Part shown: in pieces, positions 1 through 5,266 of the stretch
Layout of the letters: each line of letters begins with the position of its first letter
How positions within the stretch are numbered: the first letter of the stretch is position 1
From: Deltaproteobacteria bacterium
GTDB taxonomy: Bacteria > Myxococcota > B64-G9
Direction of reading: 5' to 3'
Assembly (NCBI GenBank): GCA_030591745.1
Contig: JAUVAM010000216.1
Span: forward strand, 1 to 6,747
DNA: 6,747 nt
Position numbers and translations under genes: made by a program
The notes under the pieces: generated by a model
What the model was told of the DNA's origin: nothing
The model's database searches: none
What the model saw: the letters and a program-made list of their open reading frames with translations, nothing else

Positions 1-2226
1 GAAATCACCGCTGGCGATGGCCGTGGTCGAGGTGCACCAGTAGCCGAATTCGTCGTTGGAAAACACGTCGTAATGGTCCGGGTCCAGACTGTAAGAGGCG
101 CCCGAGATTGGGTCCGGGAAGATGACTTCGTCCACCAGGTCACCGTCGCGGGTCATGGTCAGGGTGTCGCCGCCGGTGTTGTTCAGGGCGAGGCTGCCGG
201 GGTAGTCGTAGGCCGCAACGATGCCGCCGTTGGTCCCGGGGTCGGCATTGATGGCCAGAACCACCGGCAGGTTCGGACCCACAAGCACGTCGTCTTGTAC
301 GGTGAAGGTATTGTCGGCCGCATCGGTAAAGACCAGGTCTCGCAGGTTCAGGTTGTCGACCGAAAGGTTGGTCAGTTCGAACCATTCGCCTAGATCGTCG
401 GTCACCGCGGCCGGGTTGGCCATGACTTCGCTGATGATGAGATCGCCGACACCCGCAAGACGGCCCACGCAGGCGTCGGTCTGGCAAATCGCTCCTGTCA
501 AACTGCAGTCGGTCTCCGTGTCCGGGCTGTAGCTGCATTCCGGGTTGCCCGCATTGACCGAGCAAGTGCCCGTGCTTGCGTAGGTTGTCAGCACGTTATC
601 CACGCAGCCTGTCGGAGGCGGTGAATCACAGGGATTGGGCTGGCAGGGGTCATCATCGATTATGACATCCAGGGTGTAAGTGTTTTGCACGCCCGTTTCT
701 CCAGCGACGATGATCTTGAACAGGCCGCCCTCGCCGGATAGCACCACATAGCTCACTTGTTCGTTGTCCGTGGTGGTGGATGAGACGACAGCCTGAGTGC
801 CGTCCGGGTAGGCCAGCACCAGGACAAGATCCCCAGCCGCGTGGCTGAAGGTCAAGTCTACTTGCAACTCTTCGCCGTCTGCCAGGTCGATGCCATAAAA
901 GTCCATGTCCGCGTCGCAGTAAACCAAGTCGCTCCAAGACCCGCTGCCCGGCAGGGTGTATGAGGCGTCGGAGGAGTCGTTTTCTTCGAGGTTGTCGTCC
1001 CGGCAGCCAGCCACGCAGGCATTGTCCGTGCAAATCTCGAAAGGCCAGACGCAGTCAGTGTCACCCAGGCAGTCTACGCAAGAGGCGCTCGCGTTGTCGC
1101 ATCGTTGGTTCTGGTTCGCGCAGTCGTTGATGGTGGGCGGGTAAGAGCAGTCGGCCGCGCCCGAGACCACGGCGCAGCTGCCTTGGTCTGTGTAGGTATT
1201 CAATTCATCTCCGTTGCAGCTGTCGGCCGGCGGGTCGTCACATGGATTGGGGGAACAGGGATCGTCGGACAAGATCAACAGCAGGTCGTAGACGTTGTTG
1301 TCCGTGACCGTGGCGCCGAAGATGTGGATGCCGTAACTGCCGCCGTTGCCCACCTCGATGGGCAGGTCCTCAATGAGTTCGTCGTCGTCGCCGGAGAGCC
1401 CGCTCGCCACAATCGTGCTGCCGTCGGGGCCGATGAGCTCAAGCTGCAAATCGCCTGCGTCGTTGGGGAAGGTGATGAGCACCGACACCAGGTCGCCTTC
1501 GTTTGCCGTGAAGCCAAAGAAATCTTCGTCACCGGCGCAGAGCACCAGGTCCTCTTCCATGGTGTCGCCCAGCAAGACCGTGGCGTCCACCAGGCTGTCG
1601 TTCTCCTCGAAGAGATCGTCGATGCAGCCGCCCGTGCAATTTCCGTTCTCGCAAACCTGATCGGGAAGGGTGCAGTGACTGTCGTCGCCGCATTCGGCGC
1701 AGGCGGCCAAGGCCGCATTGCAGTGCTCGTTGGTCTCCGTGCAGTCGGTACTTAAGTCCACCGGGTAATCGCATGCCGCCGTGCCGTTGTTGTCGGTGCA
1801 GGTGCCGGCGTTTGTGTAGGTCTCTAAGGCCTCGCCGTTGCAGGAAGCGGCAGGGGCTTCGTTGCAGGGATTGGGGTCGCAAGGATTGCCTTCCGTACGG
1901 CATGTGTTGTTCTCGCAGATTTGATCCGAGCCGCAGTCGGCGTGGCGGAGGCATTGGACGCAAGAGGTGCTGGCGGGATCGCAGACTTGCCCGCTGCTGG
2001 CGCAGTCGGTTGTGCTCTCCACCGGATAGGTGCAAAGGGCTTCTATGCCGCTGGCGGTGCAGGTGCCGGGAGAGGAGTAGACCAAGAGCATGTCTCCGTC
2101 GCAAACATCACCCTGGGCGGCGGTACAGGGGTTGGGGTCACAGACGTCGCCAGGGCCGCTTTCTCCCCCGCAACCCAGGGCCAGAAAGCTGATGATTCCG
2201 AAAAAGACGAAGCCGAATTTAGGCAT
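1..2226 (-). CDS. Large modular Cys-rich lipoprotein with PPC-like and lamin-tail domains (3' end beyond window)
   Basis: The frame is open from an ATG at 2226-2224 to the left edge, giving 742 residues with no stop. A GGAGG (minus strand, at 2233-2237) lies 6 bases upstream of the ATG and fixes the start. The N terminus is a lipoprotein signal: MPKFGFVFFGIISFLALGC, with a lipobox at LALGC and Cys19 as the lipidated residue. Domains in order: Cys-rich module 29-109; Cys-rich module 116-201; PPC-like beta-sandwich about 202-320 (FEEND, AGDLQLELIGPDG); Cys-rich module 324-408; PPC-like about 409-523 (AGDLVLVLAYPDG); a shortened Cys-rich module 528-586; lamin-tail (LTD) domain from about 591 (IISEVMANP, GEWFELTN), nearly complete at the edge. 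Each Cys module opens with CxPNPC. LTD and PPC domains are typical of exported proteins, so a cell-surface adhesive or structural role is an inference; no catalytic motif is seen. The gene is transcribed divergently from the propeller/CHAP pair. Confidence 0.9.
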   Translation of the reverse strand, partial: MPKFGFVFFGIISFLALGCGGESGPGDVCDPNPCTAAQGDVCDGDMLLVYSSPGTCTASGIEALCTYPVESTTDCASSGQVCDPASTSCVQCLRHADCGSDQICENNTCRTEGNPCDPNPCNEAPAASCNGEALETYTNAGTCTDNNGTAACDYPVDLSTDCTETNEHCNAALAACAECGDDSHCTLPDQVCENGNCTGGCIDDLFEENDSLVDATVLLGDTMEEDLVLCAGDEDFFGFTANEGDLVSVLITFPNDAGDLQLELIGPDGSTIVASGLSGDDDELIEDLPIEVGNGGSYGIHIFGATVTDNNVYDLLLILSDDPCSPNPCDDPPADSCNGDELNTYTDQGSCAVVSGAADCSYPPTINDCANQNQRCDNASASCVDCLGDTDCVWPFEICTDNACVAGCRDDNLEENDSSDASYTLPGSGSWSDLVYCDADMDFYGIDLADGEELQVDLTFSHAAGDLVLVLAYPDGTQAVVSSTTTDNEQVSYVVLSGEGGLFKIIVAGETGVQNTYTLDVIIDDDPCQPNPCDSPPPTGCVDNVLTTYASTGTCSVNAGNPECSYSPDTETDCSLTGAICQTDACVGRLAGVGDLIISEVMANPAAVTDDLGEWFELTNLSVDNLNLRDLVFTDAADNTFTVQDDVLVGPNLPVVLAINADPGTNGGIVAAYDYPGSLALNNTGGDTLTMTRDGDLVDEVIFPDPISGASYSLDPDHYDVFSNDEFGYWCTSTTAIASGDF
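646..1881 (-). repeat. Two tandem ~206-residue units inside the lipoprotein gene
   Basis: Residues 116-323 (1881-1258) and 324-527 (1257-646) have the same plan: a Cys-rich module starting CxPNPC, then a PPC-like domain starting near EEND and ending in an Asp-rich DDPC junction. A lone Cys module precedes the pair and a shortened one follows. The CxPNPC coding stretches lie at 2125-2142, 1864-1881, 1240-1257 and 628-645 and share a recognisable DNA core, ggattggg or ggttgggg on the plus strand. The units are diverged in sequence, so this is an old domain duplication rather than a recent tandem repeat. Confidence 0.7.
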
Positions 2227-2248
2227 GGTTTGCCTCCATGTGAATGGC

Positions 2249-2261
2249 CCACGCTACGTGG
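2249..2261. promoter_or_regulatory. Inverted repeat in the leader of the lipoprotein gene (possible operator)
   Basis: CCACG (2249-2253) and CGTGG (2257-2261) are perfect 5-base arms around a 3-base centre, CTA. The repeat lies 23 bases upstream of the lipoprotein start, between it and any promoter. It could be a small operator or an RNA hairpin in the 5' leader. Arms this short can arise by chance. Confidence 0.2.
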
Positions 2262-2281
2262 AGCGACCAGACAAAAACCTT

Positions 2282-2297
2282 AGCATTTTGCCATGCT
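2282..2297. promoter_or_regulatory. Second short inverted repeat in the divergent intergenic region
   Basis: AGCAT (2282-2286) and ATGCT (2293-2297) form a perfect 5-base dyad around a 6-base centre. It lies between the two divergent genes, about 25 bases upstream of the extended -10 element that faces the propeller gene, so it is in a position where a regulator could act on either direction. There is no independent support. Confidence 0.18.
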
Positions 2298-2319
2298 GAA
2301 ACAAAGCGCCTCGACTCTG

Positions 2320-2328
2320 TGTTATCAT
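2320..2328 (+). promoter_or_regulatory. Extended -10 promoter candidate for the propeller/CHAP genes
   Basis: TGTTATCAT matches an extended -10 element: TG, one base, then TATCAT, which is 5 of 6 against TATAAT. No good -35 lies 17 bases upstream, which fits an extended -10 promoter. Transcription would start near 2335, giving a leader of about 26 bases that contains the AAGGAG at 2347-2352. This argues for the start at 2361, because the upstream in-frame ATG at 2244 would precede the promoter. Confidence 0.4.
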
Positions 2329-2360
2329 CTTTGGCGAAACTCAAAAAAGGAGCCTTGGGC

Positions 2361-3098
2361 ATGGGCAAAAAGATCATTCGTTGGTTGGGGCTTGGTCTTG
2401 GACTCTGGGCGGCGGTGGTTTGGGCGGGTGGCGGGGAATCCACCAATCTAACCGAACTACGTCAGATTAGCGTGCAGCCTTTCCTTGTCAGTCCTGTATT
2501 TGAAGCAGACGGAAAAAGTTTGCAAGTCAGCGGGCGTGGAGGTCAGGGTTGTTTCAGTCTGGATCTTGCGCGGGGCGATTTGCAGACGCGAGAATCGTTT
2601 GTTTCTGGGCCCTTGCTTGATGAGTCGGGATGGCAACGCATGGGCGATTTTCGATATCGAATTTATGATGGTCGCATCGAGCGCTGGACGGCCAAGGCAT
2701 GGGAGGGTCTGGTGGAGGCCGGGGCCTGGGGGCCTGTGCTCTCGCCAGATGGGAAACGTTTGGCATTCAATACAGAAGGCTTGCTCCATGCTCGGCTCTG
2801 GTTGGCCGAGGGTGGGTCGCATCGAGAATTGGCCCACGGGGCTCAGCAACTTTGGTTGCCCGATTCTTCCGCTTTGATCTTCAGCCAGCCAAGTGCAGCC
2901 GAAGACGGCCGTAGCCTGGCGGGCAGCAGGCTCATTTTGTGGCGGATCGAGAGCGGCGTGAATGTGGTCTTGACCCAGGGCCCAGGCTGTCCCATGCAGC
3001 CGGCCTTGTCGCCGGACGGAAAGCGTCTCGCCTGGAGCGATTGGCATAGTGGTGCCATCTATTTGGCTGAGCTGGATGGGACGGAGGTGCGGCCATGA
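2361..3098 (+). CDS. Secreted PD40/TolB-like beta-propeller fragment protein
   Basis: This 245-residue protein begins at ATG 2361, chosen because AAGGAG (2347-2352) sits 8 bases upstream and a signal peptide follows at once: KKIIR, then a hydrophobic stretch and a likely cleavage after VWA (residue 22). The frame extends back to an ATG at 2244, but that start gives no signal peptide. PD40-type blade motifs are visible: SPVFEADGKSLQV (44-56), PVLSPDGKRLAFN (125-137), WLPDSSALIFS (165-175) and PALSPDGKRLAWS (214-226). These SPDGKRLA strands are typical of TolB-like propellers, which usually bind proteins or polysaccharide. Four to five blades is too few for a closed six- or seven-blade ring alone, so it may be degenerate or oligomeric. 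There is no enzymatic motif. Its last codons carry the ribosome binding site of the CHAP gene, and the two genes overlap by ATGA, so they probably act together in the envelope. The partner role is inferred. Confidence 0.82.
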   Translation: MGKKIIRWLGLGLGLWAAVVWAGGGESTNLTELRQISVQPFLVSPVFEADGKSLQVSGRGGQGCFSLDLARGDLQTRESFVSGPLLDESGWQRMGDFRYRIYDGRIERWTAKAWEGLVEAGAWGPVLSPDGKRLAFNTEGLLHARLWLAEGGSHRELAHGAQQLWLPDSSALIFSQPSAAEDGRSLAGSRLILWRIESGVNVVLTQGPGCPMQPALSPDGKRLAWSDWHSGAIYLAELDGTEVRP

Positions 3099-4465
3099 AA
3101 CGCCTGCTCGTCCTTTCGATTCTGGCCATGATCATCATGCTGCCGCAAGCACAAGCCGTTGATGAATGTGGTGGCGAGACCGATACCTGCCAGTGCGGGG
3201 GCTCAAATTTCTGTTGGTGCGACGGCGTTTGTGGCAACTGCGTCTGGCATGCCTGGCACATGGCTTGCTGTGAATGGGGTCGGGCCCTGGAATGGTGCAC
3301 CAACGCCGAGACCTGGGATGGCAATGCGGACGACTACGGATACCCCACTGGCACGGCACCTCAGATTCATTCCATCTTTGTTTGTGAGATTTCGGCCACA
3401 TGCAGCGAGTGGGGTCATGTGGGCTGGGTGACGCAAACTTATCCGGATGGCAGCTTCGACACCACCGAGCAGTACTGGGGTGGCCCTTGCGGTACCCATT
3501 CGAGGAATCGTCCAGCGGGCTATGCCACCGGCGGTTTCATTTACGATCCGGCGGGGGGCGGGGTCGACGGTGCCAGTTTCGTTTCCGAGAATGTGCCCGA
3601 CGGCACGCATTTTCAGCCCAACGAATCTTTCACCAAGCGCTGGACCATGCGGAATTCAGGCAGCAGCACCTGGACCCGGGGGGATGACTATCTCTGGACC
3701 TATGACGGCGAAGAGCAGTTCGCTGCCGCCGAACAGACCTTGTTGCCGGAAGGTGTATCGGTGGGCCCCGGTGGGCAGTTCGACTGGGAGGTGGCCATGA
3801 CCGCGCCCGGCACACCTGGTACCTATCGGGGTTATTGGCGCATGGATCGATACGGCACGGGACGGTTCGGCGATCGGGTTTGGGTGGAGATCGTGGTGGA
3901 CCCATCTTCGGTGACCGACGTGGACGGAGATGGCCATGAGCCGCCGGCCGATTGCGATGACAACAACGCATCGGTACATCCCGGGGCGACCGAAATCTGT
4001 GGTGACGGGGTGGATCAGGACTGTAATGGCGACGATCCGGCTTGCGTGACCGATGTGGATGGGGATGGATACGAGCCGCCGGCCGACTGCGATGATAACA
4101 ACGCATCGATCAACCCGGGTGCAACTGAGATTTGTGGCGACGATGTGGATCAGGACTGCGATGGTTCGGATTTGGCATGCCCGACAGACGCTGGAACAGA
4201 AGAGGACGCTGGAACAGAAGAGGACGCTGGAACAGAAGAGGACGCTGGAACAGAAGAGGACGCTGGAACAGAAGAGGACGCTGGAACAGAGCAGGACGCT
4301 GGAACAGAGCAGGACGCTGGAACAGAGTCTGACGGTGGCATGCCTCCCGCCATGGAGGGTGGATGCTCCTGTGGGACAGGCGCGCCCAGCCCAATGGTCT
4401 GGTTTGGAATCTGGCTTTTGGGGGTCTGGGGCCTCAGGCGTCGCTTTCTCGGAATCTGGACTTGA
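3095..4465 (+). CDS. CHAP-domain cell-wall hydrolase with NBR1-Ig-like, MopE-type and MYXO-CTERM-like regions
   Basis: This is a 456-residue protein. ATG 3095 overlaps the stop of the propeller gene (ATGA), with GGAGG at 3083-3087 placed 7 bases upstream. A signal peptide is cleaved probably after AQA (residue 21). A Cys-rich stretch leads into a CHAP domain (about 45-135). The catalytic Cys is likely C49 in GNCVWHAW, His is H108 in GHVGWV, and the third polar residue may be E125 in TTEQYW. CHAP enzymes cleave peptidoglycan as amidases or endopeptidases. Residues about 159-270 are an NBR1-Ig-like domain (VPDGTHFQPNESFTKRWTMRN). Two 45-residue MopE-type motifs follow (273-317, 318-362), probably metal-binding, then DAGTEE-type repeats (365-412). 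The C terminus has GGCSCG (422-427), a hydrophobic segment (433-447) and RRR (448-450), resembling the MYXO-CTERM sorting tail, so surface anchoring is expected. Activity and substrate are inferred from motifs. Confidence 0.88.
   Translation: MKRLLVLSILAMIIMLPQAQAVDECGGETDTCQCGGSNFCWCDGVCGNCVWHAWHMACCEWGRALEWCTNAETWDGNADDYGYPTGTAPQIHSIFVCEISATCSEWGHVGWVTQTYPDGSFDTTEQYWGGPCGTHSRNRPAGYATGGFIYDPAGGGVDGASFVSENVPDGTHFQPNESFTKRWTMRNSGSSTWTRGDDYLWTYDGEEQFAAAEQTLLPEGVSVGPGGQFDWEVAMTAPGTPGTYRGYWRMDRYGTGRFGDRVWVEIVVDPSSVTDVDGDGHEPPADCDDNNASVHPGATEICGDGVDQDCNGDDPACVTDVDGDGYEPPADCDDNNASINPGATEICGDDVDQDCDGSDLACPTDAGTEEDAGTEEDAGTEEDAGTEEDAGTEEDAGTEQDAGTEQDAGTESDGGMPPAMEGGCSCGTGAPSPMVWFGIWLLGVWGLRRRFLGIWT
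3911..4180 (+). repeat. Two direct 135-base repeats encoding MopE-type metal-binding motifs
   Basis: Copies at 3911-4045 and 4046-4180 each encode 45 residues and abut exactly. Both read VTDVDGDG, EPPADCDDNNAS, PGATEICGD, VDQDC and a final AC. Spaced Asp residues and four Cys per copy match the putative metal-binding motif known from MopE-like proteins. The copies differ at several codons, often silently, so the protein sequence is being conserved. The calcium or copper preference cannot be read from sequence. Confidence 0.85.
4187..4330 (+). repeat. Eight-copy 18-base tandem repeat coding (DAGTE[E/Q/S])8
   Basis: The unit gacgctggaacagaagag occurs five times in a row (4187-4276), then two copies ending gagcag, then a degenerate copy ending gagtct. 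This gives 5 DAGTEE, 2 DAGTEQ and 1 DAGTES (residues 365-412). The identical DNA of the first five copies, codon choice included, indicates recent expansion by slippage or unequal crossover. The product is an acidic, flexible spacer between the MopE-type motifs and the membrane anchor. It is not a CRISPR array because there are no spacers. Confidence 0.93.
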
Positions 4466-4490
4466 CAGGACCCAGGGTTTTTGCCAATCT
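4462..4490 (+). promoter_or_regulatory. Candidate sigma-70 promoter for the tRNA-Phe gene, overlapping the CHAP gene stop
   Basis: A perfect TTGACA lies at 4462-4467 and contains the TGA stop of the CHAP gene. At 17-base spacing the -10 is CAATCT (4485-4490), which is weak. A start near 4497 would leave an 11-base leader before the tRNA, and the GC-rich stretch after the -10 (ccggc) resembles a stringent-type discriminator. The alternative is read-through from the CHAP gene, since no terminator lies between. Confidence 0.35.
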
Positions 4491-4507
4491 CCGGCATTGC
4501 CTCCGAC

Positions 4508-4580
<73 letters not shown>

Positions 4581-4596
4581 CTTTGAGGAAACGGTG

Positions 4597-4632
4597 AAGC
4601 CCCGCAAGCCCTTGCGGGGCTTTGCTTTTTTT
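4597..4632 (+). terminator. Intrinsic terminator after tRNA-Phe
   Basis: AAGCCCCGCAAG (4597-4608) pairs perfectly with CTTGCGGGGCTT (4611-4622), with about 11 usable base pairs and a 4-base loop. It is followed by TTTGC and then an uninterrupted run of seven T (4626-4632). It begins 16 bases after the tRNA and would end both the tRNA transcript and any read-through from the propeller/CHAP pair. Confidence 0.93.
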
Positions 4633-4663
4633 GGGCTACATGACCCCGGTATGGGGACTGGAT

Positions 4664-4679
4664 GCAGAATTGTTTCTGC
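4664..4679. promoter_or_regulatory. Perfect 6-base inverted repeat upstream of the DUF302 gene
   Basis: GCAGAA (4664-4669) and TTCTGC (4674-4679) flank a 4-base centre, TTGT. The repeat lies 72 bases upstream of the DUF302 start and 6 bases upstream of a TTGACA (4686-4691) that could be a -35, although no matching -10 follows at 16-18 bases. The position suits an operator. Chance is not excluded. Confidence 0.22.
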
Positions 4680-4751
4680 TGGTTCTTGACATTGGAAATC
4701 TAGGTAACAAGTTTTCTCCTGCCTCTTTGCCTGTTTTCGAAAGGAGAAAAC

Positions 4752-5231
4752 ATGAAAAACACAATTATCGGCGGATTCATTGGTCTCTTCCTTGGTGTTT
4801 TGCTCACCGGCATTATCGGTTATTCCGTGGCCCCGGGGATGATGATGTTGGAGGACGAAAGTCAGTACAATTTCGAGGAAACCGTCGCTAAATTGAGAGA
4901 ATCTACAAAGAAACAAGGTTGGTCAATTCCCACGGTGCATGACCTTCAAAAATCCATGAAAAAATTTGGACACGATATTGCTCCGGTGCAGGTTTTTGAA
5001 CTTTGTCACCCGGACCACGCCTCAAAAATTCTCAAGGCAAGCGACGAGCGCATCGTTTCTTCATTGATGCCCTGCCGGGTCGCGGTCTACGAGAAAAACG
5101 GCAAGGTTTTCGTTTCAAGAATGAACAGTGGCGTGATGGCCGGCATGATGGGTGGACTGATTGCCGAGGTCATGGAAGACGCCGCAAGCGAAAACGAAGT
5201 AATCTTAGAACCCATTATTGGAAGCAAGTAG
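4752..5231 (+). CDS. Membrane-anchored DUF302 protein
   Basis: This is a 159-residue protein. The ATG at 4752 is preceded by AAGGAG (4741-4746) at 5-base spacing. Residues about 5-27 form one hydrophobic helix (IIGGFIGLFLGVLLTGIIGYSVA) after MKNT, probably an uncleaved anchor leaving the rest in the periplasm. Residues about 40-123 match DUF302: NFEETVAKLRES, GWSIPTVHDLQKSM, ELCHP (Cys85) and LMPCRVAVYEKNGKVFV (Cys108). The family has no settled biochemical role. The two cysteines lie at positions usually conserved in it and could form a redox pair or bind a ligand; that is an inference. A Gly/Met-rich stretch (127-136) precedes an acidic tail. It has its own upstream region after the tRNA terminator and is convergent with the CotH-like gene, so it is probably monocistronic. 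Confidence 0.88.
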   Translation: MKNTIIGGFIGLFLGVLLTGIIGYSVAPGMMMLEDESQYNFEETVAKLRESTKKQGWSIPTVHDLQKSMKKFGHDIAPVQVFELCHPDHASKILKASDERIVSSLMPCRVAVYEKNGKVFVSRMNSGVMAGMMGGLIAEVMEDAASENEVILEPIIGSK

Positions 5232-5266
5232 TCCCATCAGACCGACCCAGTAGGCAATCCCAGCAT

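Noticed and set aside
1105..1755. 216-codon plus-strand frame opposite the lipoprotein gene
   Set aside because: It is antisense to a continuous frame with clear domains, has no domain of its own, and its openness follows from the codon bias of the gene on the other strand.
2244..2360. In-frame upstream start (ATG 2244) for the propeller gene
   Set aside because: It would add 39 residues, bury the signal peptide and start upstream of the extended -10. The start at 2361 has AAGGAG at 8-base spacing and begins directly with a signal peptide.
4187..4330. CRISPR array
   Set aside because: The 18-base units abut without spacers and keep the reading frame of the surrounding protein.
4686..4714. 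Sigma-70 promoter for the DUF302 gene
   Set aside because: TTGACA is perfect, but the hexamers at 16-18 base spacing (caagtt, aagttt, agtttt) do not resemble a -10, so I do not call it.
5232..5266. Bidirectional terminator between the convergent DUF302 and CotH-like genes
   Set aside because: The 35-base gap shows no stable hairpin and no T-run on either strand.
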